Assembly (NCBI GenBank): GCA_037074705.1
Contig: CM073590.1
Location: 183,366,746-183,430,745, forward strand
Reading direction: 5' to 3'
Length of the DNA: 64,000 nt
Source: Zhengitettix transpicula
Taxonomy: Eukaryota; Arthropoda; Insecta; Orthoptera; Tetrigidae
The notes under the pieces are model-generated. The model did no database searches, was not told the origin of the DNA, and saw nothing but the letters and a program-made list of their open reading frames with translations. A program made the translations under genes and the position numbers. Below, one piece after another: positions 25,080-35,833 of the stretch. Position 1 is the stretch's first letter; each line of letters starts with the position of its first letter.

Positions 25080-25235
25080 GCATTACGTTTCTGCAATCCT
25101 TGTTTCTTTCATTAAGTGATTAAAAACAACCAAGAGCCGTAAGAACGAAACACCACAAAACAAGATGACGAACTCAAAAGCTTCTCACCTGACAAAAGCA
25201 ACAAGGATTGTAGAAACGTTGTGTGCTATTTAATT
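25080..25235. repeat. Inverted repeat with PLE-like ends
   Basis: ACGTTTCTGCAATCCTTGTT at 25084-25103 is matched in inverse by AACAAGGATTGTAGAAACGT at 25200-25219. The latter follows CTGACAA and is followed by TGTGTGC, like the PLE tails elsewhere in the window. Confidence 0.55.
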
Positions 25236-25407
25236 AGCAATTAATTTTGTCCGTTCTATGGCTATTTATTTATCTAATCAGTATTTTTAGCACAGGCTTA
25301 TATTTTATAAAATTGTATTGCAAGTAAAAGCACACACATGTATTTTTGCCATCAGATACCGTAGAAACCCTTCTAGAATTATTCATAGCCGGAAGGGCAA
25401 ACGTTTA

Positions 25408-26706
25408 CCACTGTGAACAAAAAGTAAGGTGAATTTATTTATAAAATATAAATTCTTTATTTATTCTTCCAAATCAATTTCATCCCCTTCAAAGTAATCC
25501 CCGTCCGATAAAACGCACCTTTTCCAACGCTTTTTCCTGTCCTCGAAACAGTCGGAATAGTCTTTCTCCGGTGTAGCCATCAAGACCTTCTTCGATTCGG
25601 TTTTTATCTCCTCAATCGTGTCATTGGCCTTTTGAGTTTGCTGAATAGCCAGAAGTCGCACGGAGCCAAATCAGGCGAATACGGTGATTGCGGAACGATA
25701 TGAGTCGAGTTTTTGGCAAAAAAAAGTCGCGAAGAACCAATGCAGTATGACATGGTGCATTATCGTGATGAAGGAACCAAGAGTTGTTCGCCCATAATTC
25801 CGGCCGTTTCAGACGAATAGCTTCACGCAAACGACGCATAACGCTCAAATAATATTCTTTGTTGACAGTTTGGCCCGGCGGAAGGCATTCATAGTGCACC
25901 ACACCACGATAATCAAAGAAAACTGTCAACATGACCTTGATTTTCGATCGACTTTCCCGAGGTCTTTTCGGTCTTGATTCACCTTTTGCACGATATTCGC
26001 TGGATTGGTCGGTGGTTTCAGGGTCGTAAGCGTAAATCCAAGTCTCGTCTCCAGTAATGACGCATTTCAAGTGATCCTGATAGTCAGACAGCAAAGTTTC
26101 ACACACATCAACGCGACGCTTTTTTTTTCCAAAAAATTGAGCGATTTTGGCACCAATCGAGACTTGACGCGTTTGAGACACAAAACATTCTTCAAAATGG
26201 TTTGGGCTGAGCCAAATGATATTCCAACACTATCAGCGAGATCTCTAATTGTCCATCGACGATTTTCAAGCACCAAATCTTTGAATTTTTGGACGTGGCC
26301 CTCGTCGGTAGACGTTGATGGTCGTCCAGAGCGCGGTTCGTCTTCAACGCGTTCTCGGTCCTCTTTGAACTCGTTGTAGCACTTATAAACGCTTATTTGT
26401 TCCATAGTTTGATCACCAAAGGCCTTCCGCAACATTTTAAACGTGTCCGCACATGAATATTCGTTCCGCAAACAAAATTTGATGCAAGTTCTTTGCTCAA
26501 CAAAATCACGCATTGCAAAAATCGAAAAATTCACTTTTGGTTGTTTACAAAAACACGTGTAACCCGGAGATAATTAAACCTTTTCACAAACAGACGCTTG
26601 GCAAATATACTAGACAGTCCTACCAACCTAGGAAAAAAAATTACCTGCCTTCCTAATACCCGGGAGCTTTAAATGACAATTTCACCTTACTTTTTGATCA
26701 CAGTGG
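25408..26706 (-). mobile_element. mariner transposon with near-identical TIRs
   Basis: A 1299-bp element bounded by 26-bp inverted repeats (25408-25433 and 26681-26706, starting CCACTGTGA) that differ at one base. It is flanked by the TA target duplication at 25406-25407 and 26707-26708. Length, TIR and TA site are those of a complete mariner. One minus-strand transposase gene fills it but is broken, so the copy is complete at its ends and non-autonomous. The good TIRs suggest a fairly young insertion. Confidence 0.93.
25461..26534 (-). pseudogene. mariner transposase, frameshifted
   Basis: The start (26534) opens an N-terminal paired-type helix-turn-helix region, with the phrase DEPRSGRPSTS of the mariner linker and WTIRDLAD of the second HTH. 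The catalytic part shows the three acidic residues of the DD34D class: D in GDETW (about 26045), D in HHDNAPCH (about 25760) and D in PDLAPCDFWLF (about 25665), with 34 residues between the last two. The C-terminal piece ends in GDYFEGDEIDLEE. I see three breaks: slippage in a T-run at about 26120-26128, slippage in an A-run at 25718-25725, and a short deletion at about 25625-25635 where the family has a few more residues before DTIEEIK. All parts are present, but the reading frame is not. Confidence 0.92.
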
Positions 26707-27059
26707 TACAACATCAAAACAAGCCTTTCTTTTAGACAGACAGCCTGAAGTGTTTTCCAAGATATACATAAACGTTGCTGTGTTGTTAATTAAAGATTTT
26801 ATGATTAATAACAAAATTTAATTATTGAAATGTTAAATATATCTTAAAATACCAAGAAACTCACCTATGGATATTCGCTAATGACTAAATCGGAGACAAT
26901 GGATTACTTCGATGTGAAATCATAACGTTTAACTCACAAAATATTTTATTTTGCTTTTCTTCTTCGTGTTGTTTACGTTCTTGTGATTTTACAAACCTCC
27001 GATAAGACATTAAATTTAAAATGAAAAATATTTACGTCTGATTGAAAATAATGAATAAG

Positions 27060-27200
27060 AAAGATAGCCAATTGAGACAAAAAAGTGATAATATAAATAC
27101 CGCACAACGTTTCTGGGATCCTTGTACCTTTCGTCAGGTTAGAAGAAAAACCTAGAGCGACACAACTGCACTCAAAAGTTTTGTCAACTGACAAGACATT
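27060..27200 (-). mobile_element. Penelope-like 3' tail fragment
   Basis: Minus-strand copy of the tail also found at 21472-21640 and 33330-33550: the GAGTTTTG-like phrase, GTGCAGTTGTGTCGCTCTAG, then a CTGACGA...GAAACG core (27109-27137) and a TATTATCACTTTTT end. It carries no coding part. Confidence 0.65.
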
Positions 27201-28449
27201 AAATTTATTAAGCTCCTTGTTTTCATAGTAATAATTATTTTCATCTAGGAAACGTAAATGGTGACTTTATGGCTAATATTAAAAAATTAATCATTCATAT
27301 ATCTTCTCACTGAATGTGACTGTAACCACATAATTCATCGGGTGTAAAATATTATGTCGACCGTACACGTAACCTTAATCTGGTCATTCCTTTTCTTCAA
27401 CAGGCCTCTTCACAGAAAGTTTACTTTCTACGTTTTGAGTGCAAATTGCGAGTTACTCTTGGAAGAGTATTTCGGTGCATACTACACACAAAGACCATGG
27501 AGTTATTCTGCAATGAAGCAGAGCTTCGAACACTTACTTCTATACTGATTTATGTCACACATTTCGATGTGCCGAACTCGTTTATGTCAGTACTTCAAGA
27601 CGAAATGTGCGTGACTGTAAATGATTTTGCGAAATTTATTATGACGTATCTGTTAACTAATCATGAGTTCGTTAACATGTCAGAAATCTGTAAATTCTTG
27701 AAGTAAATTAAATGAGTTTGTAAATGGATATTACATTATTTTCCTTTTGATGATTAATACTGTCGTTCCTTAATTGGATATTTTCAGTTAGTTTGTTGAA
27801 TATTTTTATTTCTCTGCAGTCTTCTGATGATATCTTATATCATTATTAACAGTTTATTGTACTGAGAGGGATGTGACAAGTTCATCACAAATGCGCTTAT
27901 TGAAAATATACACTGTAGTGATTAAAATATATCTGTAAAATGTTAGGGAATAGAACTATTGCATTTGTTCGCGTAATATTGCAAATATGTAGACTCCATT
28001 TGCTATTTGTGCAACAGCTGCCCGGTCAGCCTGTTTTAGGATAGAAAATTTGAGCACCAACAAATTGAGAAACTCGCGATTTGGTTTGAGTTCGCCACAA
28101 AACAGCCGTGTTAACAAAATTAATATGCGTATTAGTTACTGAGAGATGGACATATTTTTGGAGGACGAGGGAGTTAACGTTGAGAAATCAGAGAGATTGA
28201 GTGTTTGAAGATACTGCCATAATATTAGTAATTTAGTGAAATTAATAGAAGGCGCAGGTAACGAATTTAATTTTAAAGTAAGAGCATTGAAACGAGAGCC
28301 ACACTAATTTGTATCTGAGGAATAATTTGGTCAGTTCTTTTCCTGCCATTCGAGCTGCGGAGAGAATCCATCACCATTCCTGGAAATTGCCGGCAGTTTG
28401 CGTCCGACTCAGTAAAGCAGAAAACATTGTTACAAATCCCGACCAAATA
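27200..28449. other. No recognisable gene
   Basis: Plus-strand frames of 64 and 86 codons overlap at 27354-27706. They have no family motif, no convincing splice context and no repeat match in the window. Confidence 0.4.
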
Positions 28450-29380
28450 TATTGTAATATACACAATAAGATGGGCTTTTTAAATGAAAGATCAATAAAA
28501 TTTACAAACAATATTTTTATTGTGGCAATAACTCAAACAATTACAAATTTATAATATTGAATTTCTCAGGGTCTTCACTGGGTTTGATAATGGACAAATC
28601 AATAATATTTATAATCTTATCAACAACAAATAACAATTAAAAGAGAAGAAATTTACTCGTCAATTAAACTAGAACGAAATTTAATTGTGAACAAAATTAA
28701 AAGTAAAAATATTGACTCTGATTAACAATTTTAATCAAAAAGAGAACGAAACCTGACGGATATCTTTCAATTACGTTTACATAATTAATTGTTTTTTTTC
28801 ATTTGTTACTCACGTCTGCCCAGCTTTCCAGCGTACCTTTAATTTTCGAAAACACTATTGCGGGTTTTACACTGCTTCTAATTTCACAGATTCTACACCA
28901 AATTTTTAAGCCAAAATTTTATATGATGTCAGGAACTCGGATGATCCTCCTTTCGTCATCTATCGGTTGACCGCTCGCCTTAGGTGAATTCTGCGATTTG
29001 TCGATTGGGTAGTCTTTATTGTTCCGGACTTAAACCCAAACTTTTGCTATTTCTGGCCGGCTATGGACACAAAAACTATTTTTTCTTAGCAGGTTTAGAC
29101 GTTATACTTTTATGAATGTTTTACTTTGTCCTGCTAATTGCCAACCCTGTTGAATTCTCCTTCCAAAAACTGTTAAGCCTCGACGAGGTCTTTCCGTGGA
29201 CTTTATCTCACCATATCTCCCTGCGAACTGTACTGTCGTACGCCATTTTAACGGACCTTCCGACAAAGGAACAGAGCCGGAATTTCTATTGTTGTTCCAA
29301 AGCTCTTGCCGCTATAATGGGTTTCTCAAACAATTTAAATTTTTATGTTGAAACAATTAATGTCCTAATTAATTGGCATT

Positions 29381-29388
<8 letters not shown>
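28450..29388 (+). repeat. AT-rich LTR-like dispersed repeat, copy D
   Basis: Shares the block order of copies A-C (TTTCTCAGGGTCTTCACTGG, GAACGAAACCTGAC, TTACTCACG, TATAATGGGTTTCTCAAACA) and ends at GGCATTACAATATATA against a TA microsatellite. A frame of 116 codons at 29116-29466 runs through it into the TA tract and is not a gene. Confidence 0.55.

Positions 29389-29429
<41 letters not shown>
29384..29429. repeat. (TA)n microsatellite
   Basis: TA run of about 45 bp directly at the 3' end of LTR-like copy D. Confidence 0.95.
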
Positions 29430-29432
<3 letters not shown>

Positions 29433-29573
29433 TGTGAAGCAGTCTCTTTTCAATTCTGAGCATTAAATGAATATCTTTGAATTCTCAATGTTATTTTGTA
29501 ACATTTTATTATTATTTGCAACGAATATTTTGCGGCAACGCTGTGAAATTATTAGATGTCTAGATCAGATTTC

Positions 29574-30080
29574 TGAGAAGAATAAGTTGAGAATAGAGGA
29601 ACAGATCAGCTGAATGAAACAGGTCAAAGACAAGAGAAATAAAAATATGTAATAAAAATGTATAGAAAATAGAATTAAGAAAACGAACGTTTCGAACAGT
29701 AATGAAGCTCTGTTCTTCTTCGGTGTAAAACTATATTCACTGAATAGGCATGAGAGTCCGTACTCTCTTGTGAATTTGGACCTACTTTGTTCAGCCCAGC
29801 ATATCTCGGCTTTATGCAAGTGAATATTTAAGCATTTTTGTCAACCTAAATCACTTAGTGCTTAAACATTGACGTGCAGAAAGCCGAGGTAGCTGTTGTC
29901 TCTCTATAAATGGGCTGAAACAAGTAGGACCAAATCCACAAGAGTACACGGACTTCGAAACGTTGATTTTCTTAATTCACTTTTCTATGCCTCGTTTTTA
30001 TTTCATTTCTATTTCTCTTGCCTTTGACATGTCTCATTCATCTCATCTGTTCCTCTATTCTCAACTTCCTCTTCTCAAAA
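29574..30080. repeat. About 505-bp palindromic foldback element
   Basis: Outer arms 29574-29710 and about 29960-30080 match in inverse (GAGAAG...GTTGAGAATAGAGGAACAG against CTGTTCCTCTATTCTCAAC...CTTCTC). The inner parts also pair (GTCCGTACTCT...TTTGTTCAGCCCA against TGGGCTGAAACA...AGAGTACACGGAC). Minus strand near 29697-29743 carries CCGAAGA, then GAACAG-loop-CTGTTC, then GAAACG: a hammerhead-like core with C in place of the conserved U. No coding content. Confidence 0.75.
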
Positions 30081-30089
30081 AACCGATTG

Positions 30090-31500
30090 AGGCAACGGAA
30101 AACCCGGCAACATCTACTAATTTTATTATTATTCTGTTAAGTAAATTTTAAAAATATTTAAAATCCCAATAAATACCATTTTATTATTATAATACACATT
30201 TTTAAGGGTTCTCTGCATTACGTTCTGTAAATGATCTCACGCATCATTTTAATAACGAATGTGAATTTTTTTCTTTCCCTTTTGAGTCATCCCTAAATTT
30301 AAGACAATCTCAAATTACATAGTTTTGGGACTATGCTCGAAAAAATGCCGAAAATGTTAACAAAAGAGCTGCAGCAGGCCATCACCGAAGTTCATGTTAA
30401 ATTACCGACTGTAATGACGAATGTACTAAATAAGTTGATGACCGCTGTAAATGTATAGTAATAAATCTTACTAGCAGCCGAAGGAAGTTTGGCACATTTC
30501 CGATAAGCCCATTCCAGTTAATGATCCTCAGAAATGCACCAATACTTGATTAAGGTTCTCGGTGGTTCTAATATGTTATTACTATCTCGGAACCTCTGAG
30601 GAATCGTTTCGTGATGTTTCTTTCAAAGTGACTCGTGGATTTTCTTCAAGAATGGGTAGAATATTTTTCGCGGATAGGCAATAAATTTCCGCAGAGTACC
30701 AGAGTGTTAGTGTTGTCTAGGTTACAGTTCGTCCTAGTTTAGTTCGTTTCTGGTCGGTGCCTACGGACTAATAAAATCGTTTCGGGAAGTGTGTGACGCA
30801 GTGTGGAGTTCTAAATATACCGTGGCGTCCTTGCAAGAGCTGGTTCGTGGTGAGCTCCTCGCTTCCTGCAGCGTGACCCCGGAGTTCGTTGCCCCTTCCT
30901 CAGCTACAGACGCACGCCCTCCGCCAGACACAAGAAAAGAGGCTCTAGTTGCACGCGAACTATGTTCCAAAATTTAGGTGGTTGAATTCAAACAATATAC
31001 ATTTACTCTAATCCCTGTGCAAGTTGTTCCCTTTGGATTGCAAATACGATTTTGAATAGTCCCGCTGCCGTTGAAAACACGCTGGACAATTATGGCTGCG
31101 TAAAAAAAAAAAAATAGGAATCAGATACAACGAACCGATACTTATGTCCGAGAAATTCTGTCGCAGTTTGTATAAATATTCCGTTTGGCAAAATTTGAGG
31201 GTAATGTCGCCGCTAAGTTGGTTTGTTTCTCTCACCAGTTGACAAGTCTAAATCTCTCTACACTTCATCACTCAAGGGTCGACTGGTATAAAGCTACTGC
31301 CCATGAGTATCCCTCACCCCTGCTTTATTTATTTACGTTAACAATAAATGTGTAACAAAATAACAACAAAAAAAATGTTCGATTTTTGAATAGACCCCAT
31401 AATTCCAAAAGATTTAACTAGTAAATAAAATTCACGACACTGAAAAATTCATATAATCTGACACAAAAGCCGAGAATCGTAAATTATACTGAAATAAGAT
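30090..31500. other. No confirmed gene; small GC-rich island
   Basis: The interval 30700-30975 is clearly richer in GC and CpG than its flanks and is open on both strands (62 and 69 codons). It could be an untranslated first exon/promoter of an unseen transcript or a fragment of a mobile element. No motif decides between these. Confidence 0.4.
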
Positions 31501-31509
31501 GGTGTATGC

Positions 31510-31800
31510 AGGATGAAACCTTTAGTAAGCATTGTATACAAAATATCATGCTCTGATTGTAATTCCTGATACATAGGGCAAACAAAAAGATCACTTAATA
31601 CCTGTATTGAAGAATTTATGTCCAATTTCAAACTTACCATTGATAAAAAAAATCTGTGATCTCCATACATTTCATCAAGTTGAAACATTCATTTGATTGG
31701 TAAAGATGTTAAAAATTAGATGTTGACACCTCCGGGTACAATTCCGGAATTATATCAGAAATTCTTCATATTAAGTCTAACAGAACTGCTCTATGAAACA
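31510..31800 (+). pseudogene. Penelope-like GIY-YIG domain relic
   Basis: Plus-strand reading gives CNS-stop-YIGQTKRSLNTCIEE, the same GIY-YIG block as at 21950 but with a stop in place of the second Cys. It continues to a PPGTIPELYQKF-like region with further stops. It is followed by inverted tail copies at 31870-32110. Confidence 0.7.
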
Positions 31801-31869
31801 ATGGCTGTGATCTCTTATTGTTAGGCTAAGTGCCTTTTGCGTTTAAGTTCGTTTTAGGTTTGACGACGA

Positions 31870-32110
31870 TTGCAGAGACGTTATGTGGCACTTATATAAT
31901 GTCCACTAAGTTTCTTGAAACCTTGTTCCTTTCTTCAGGAGAAGAAAAAACACAAGAGCAACACAACCGCACTAAACAGTTGACAAACTCAAAATCTAAC
32001 ATGAAATCTAACACTATGAAACAATGGCTTTTGTGTTGTTGTGTACTCTTGGCTCTTGTTGAAGAAATTAACATGGTTTCCAGAAACGTTTTGTGGCATT
32101 CATGTCATCC
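31870..32110. repeat. Two PLE tails in inverted orientation
   Basis: A minus-strand tail core at 31910-31938 (CTGAAGA...GAAAC) and a plus-strand core at 32058-32087 (TTGAAGA...GAAACG) face away from each other across about 120 bp containing GTGTTG/CAACAC-type inverse phrases. Short open frames here are by-products. Confidence 0.55.
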
Positions 32111-32394
32111 ATCTTTTGTATGTATTTAACAATTTTAACTTGTTATTAATAAAAATCAGACATTTTGTATTTTCATTTATTTCATCTCTTAATTAGTAGA
32201 TTTTTAACACAGACGTTTTTATTTTATAATTCCTTTCATTCATCAGTCGTCTCTGAAGTAAAATAAATTCGATATCATTAAATGAAATAATAGTACTCCT
32301 TGATTAAGACTCTTGACATATCTGAATGAAAAAACATTTTTTAAAATCAATTTAATTTTGTATGTATGATTTACGAATAATTATTTTAAGTTCA

Positions 32395-33550
32395 CTATCA
32401 TTAAATCAAAGGTTCTCCATGGGAAGCACACTTAGTCCTTTCTTTGCTGAGATTGTCATATGATATTTAAAGAATTCTTGTCTTTCTCTATTTCCTGACC
32501 AATCGCTACAGCAGATGTGTAGATGTATTGTTAATTCCTCTCAAATCAACCTTATAGTCAACACTTTCAATAATTATCATCCCAATTTACAATTCATGCA
32601 TGACCTTGAATTGAACTGTTCTCTTATTTTCCTTGATATCACTGTATCCAATCGCAATATTTCAATTCTCACCTATTGGTTCAGAAAACCTACATATTCA
32701 GGACGTGGTCTCAATTGTCATCCTTCTAACCAAACGAGAGCTATGGTATACAATCTTGTAGACAGAGTTATTTTACTTTATAACTCCAAGTTACATCAAC
32801 ACAACATAATTATTGTCCTAAACATTTTAATCTCTAATGAGTACCCATTTATATTTTATTAATAAACATTATATTGAACAAAATCCAATATCCTACTGTC
32901 ACTTGCCCCCGAACACCCCAACCCAATTTTTTCTCGTACTCCCTCATTACAAATGTCTGTGTCACAAGTTCGTCCAAATTTTTAAAGAATATCAAATACC
33001 CATAATTTACAGATCTACTAATACTCTTTCCAACTTGATTAAAAACCGCAAGGACCCACTTGACACCTAATTGTAATTCCTGTTACATAGGGTAGCCAAA
33101 ACATTTCCTTATTACCTCTAACTATAGTCTAATATCAAACACCCCGACGATAAAGAATCTGTAGTCTCCAAACATATAATCAATTCCAAACATTTATTTG
33201 CTTGGCAAAATGCTACGATTTTAGACATTGCCACCAGGTGCCATTCCAGACTCATTTCAGAGATTCTTCCCATTAAACCAAACATTACAACTATTAACGT
33301 ACAGTCACTATGAAACTCAATAATTGCTATGATCCCTTATTGTTACGCTAAACCTTCTGTTTTCCTATTGTCGTTGCTCCCTTATTGTTACGGTAACCCT
33401 TCGGCTCTCCCATAGTCGTTGCGTTTTCGTCGCTTTTGAGTTTTGCCAACTGAGAAGTGCAGTTGTGTCGCTCTATGCTCTTCTTAGCACCCGAGGAAAG
33501 GGACAATGATCCCAGAAATTTTGTGTGGTATTTCTATTATCACTTTTTTT
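32395..33550 (+). pseudogene. Penelope-like element: RT and GIY-YIG remnant with tail
   Basis: Plus strand in order: FSMGSTLSPFFAEIVI (RT motif B region, about 32410-32460); then a gap where the (Y/F)xDD catalytic motif should be; NLQFMHDLE...FLDITVSNRNI and FRKPTYSGRGLN (about 32575-32710), the well-known post-catalytic block of PLE RTs; STNTLSNLIKNRKDPLDT (about 33010-33068); and CNSCYIG (about 33073-33093). The end block SRLISEILPIKP lies before the stop at about 33315. Stops and frameshifts separate the blocks. The non-coding tail to 33550 holds a duplicated TTGTTACG(C/G) phrase and a CCGAGGA...GAAAT core at 33491-33519. The element is dead and lacks its catalytic aspartates. Confidence 0.85.
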
Positions 33551-33654
33551 CTACATATTAAATCCAACATCATAGCAATTGTACAAATACTATACTATAA
33601 TTTTAATATAAGGAATTTCACACAATGTGTAAAGTAATTTGGGTCACTCTCTTC

Positions 33655-34640
33655 AAAATTCTGTCATTGAGATAGATCTTCTGGAACACCAATATGCGTG
33701 ATATCTGTCACACACCATTTCACATAATTCACAAACACAATTCACATCTGGTTGATGAAAGCTGTTTGATTTACAAATCTTGTGGTGAAAACCATGCACG
33801 GCGAAACGGGTCACTGTGTGTCGTAGTTCGTATGTTGCTCTCCTCCATTCGTTTGTCATCATGGCGGTGGTACCTTTATAAATCATCTCATATCTGGCTC
33901 TTCTTTTCCTTTAGCTCTTTGATTACGTGTTGATATGTAGGTGTAGATGGTATAGCGTAGGTCTTCTAAGTAGAAAGGTTCCCTTGTGAGTTCATATGCA
34001 AGCCGTGATGGCGTATATTTTGAGACACGCAGTATCTTTTTCAGAAAAGTTGCTTTTATCTTTTCAATATCTTTCTGGTTCCTTCTATTTAGTTTCTCCC
34101 ATATTAATTCCAAACCGTATGTGACTATTGGAGTGAGAGGGAGATGGCCGTGTCTATGGAGAGTTGTCGTATCATCCGAATAACCTGCATTGCTCTGATA
34201 ACTGCGATTACTTTTTCTTTCACGTGTAGTGTGAATGTGCTTGCTGTCGGTTGTAAGGTTATCCCAAGGTACTTGAAGCTGTTTGTAACACTTATTGGTC
34301 CGTTGCCGAGGTATAAAGTGTCTTTCGTGCTGTGTCTGCCACCTTTCCTGAATTATCATTGCTGCTGTCTTTTGAAGTTCATTTTCTTGAGCCCAGTTCG
34401 TTAGATTGTTTAAGGCCTCTTGTAGATCTTGTCTGGAGGTTGCTCTGATGACCATGTCATCTGCATACGCATAGAGACGCGTGTTTTCTGTTGGTAGTGA
34501 TTCGGCTATATCTGCAGTCGCAATATTAAACAATAACGGGTTTAGGGGGTCTCCTTGTAATAACCCCGTTTGCCTGTGTTATTGAGTCCGATACTGATAT
34601 GCTGTCATCTATTTCTACTTGCTTCTCATGCAATATGTTT
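33655..34640 (-). pseudogene. Non-LTR retrotransposon RT with C-terminal zinc knuckle
   Basis: The minus strand starts with QGDPLNPLLFNIATADIAE (about 34560-34500; RT motif 4), then YAYADDMVIRA (about 34470), the catalytic YADD box, and a long C-terminal region that is open to 33883. After a frameshift it continues as EWRRATYELRHTVTRFAVHG and ends in CELCEMVCDRYHAYWC (about 33740-33690), a CCHC-type knuckle typical of LINE ORF2 C-termini. At least two frameshifts (near 34535 and 33885) inactivate it. The 5' two-thirds of the element is missing. It is bracketed by PLE tails on both sides. Confidence 0.85.
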
Positions 34641-34860
34641 ATATACTATACTATGAAACCAACAATTGCTATGATCCCATATTGTTACGCTAACCCTTCC
34701 GTCTTCTCATTGTTTTGCTTCGGTTTTGAGTTTGTCACCTGTATTGTGCGGTTGAGTCGCTATTGGTTCTTGTTTTTGTAGCATCTGAAGAAAGGAACAA
34801 AGTTTCCAGAAACGTTGTGTAGTATTTATATAATCACTTCATTTTGGTCTGACATTTGAC
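34640..34860 (+). mobile_element. Penelope-like 3' tail fragment
   Basis: Matches the tail at 33315-33550 (CAATTGCTATGATCCC, TTGTTACGCTAACCCTTC, CAGAAACGTTGTGTAGTATT). It contains a good hammerhead-like core at 34785-34813: CTGAAGA, extra bases, GGAAC-AAA-GTTTCC, AGAAAC. No coding sequence. Confidence 0.7.
34785..34813 (+). ncRNA. Hammerhead-like core motif
   Basis: CTGAAGA and GAAAC enclose a self-complementary GGAAC/GTTTCC arm. Position 7 of the hammerhead core tolerates any base, so CTGAAGA is acceptable. Stems I and III are not shown. Confidence 0.4.
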
Positions 34861-35833
34861 TATTTTATCTTATTAATTTTCGAATATGTTCTGAATTTTA
34901 ATAGAAGACGATTTTTAATTGACTTTAACGATATTAACAAATAAAGTGAAAAATCAAAATTTTTATATCACATGACGAATTAAGAATTTCTGGTGCGCAA
35001 AAACCTTTTGTGCGTTGATTATAAGGTTCTCGTTAGCATCAGAACAGACTCCTCTGAATTAACCACGGAAGTTATTAAACTCAATTGCGTAAAATAAATA
35101 CATGAGACAAGTGGACAAATTTTTACTTGTCATTTACGTACATTGCCGAATAATTAAAATGATTATTAGTTGATGAAACGTAGGTATTGGGAACTAATCA
35201 TAATTTGTGCGTATATGGTAAGAAAAATTCAATAAAAAAACTGATTAGCTTATAATGTGCTTCCTTGGCTTATATGATCTGATATTACTTTATTCGTATC
35301 GGAAAATAATGTTAAAATATCAGGGATAGATCGCTGAAGTCTTCGAGTTTTTTAATCAAATATATATTTTAAAATTATAACATTACGATGGGGAAAAACT
35401 TCGGTTTTTTATGGTTCCACAAACAAACAATTGACAGTCTGGATCTTGAAGCAACTTCTAATTTTAATTTTGGGAATGTGAAAGGCAAAATGTTACTTAT
35501 AATCCAATAAATGAAAGTAGTTCTTTCCATTACTTGACAGATTTCTGTACTCATTTTTTACACCTGGTAACAATGTAAGCTTCTTTGTGCTCTCATACAA
35601 GTTAAATTGTTTGCAATGGATTTTACTTCAAACTACTGTTCATAGTAGATTATATAAATTGAATGTATTTTATTTCTGATGTAATTACATTCTTGCGTTT
35701 ACAAGAATCGTTAAATCAACAAACTGTGATTCAAAATTCTTATTCATTTCAGAGAATACAATAAATATCATTAGTTTTAATTTACGTGACACTTACTTCA
35801 ATGGTCCGTCTTAATACGTATATTTCTTTCCAG
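34861..35833. other. Upstream region of the MFSD6-like gene; nothing else recognised
   Basis: AT-rich. An acceptor-like TTTCTTTCCAG at 35823-35833 shows that the first coding exon of the MFSD6-like gene is preceded by an intron, so its promoter and non-coding first exon lie further upstream, in or before this stretch. I cannot place them. Confidence 0.4.

Noticed and set aside
26005..26379. 124-codon plus-strand frame
   Set aside because: Antisense of the mariner transposase gene.
29116..29466. 116-codon frame ending in repeated Ile-Tyr
   Set aside because: Runs through LTR-like copy D into a TA microsatellite; the Ile-Tyr run is the translated TA tract.
31830..32129. 99-codon plus-strand frame
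   Set aside because: Lies across the inverted pair of PLE tails, non-coding in the other copies.
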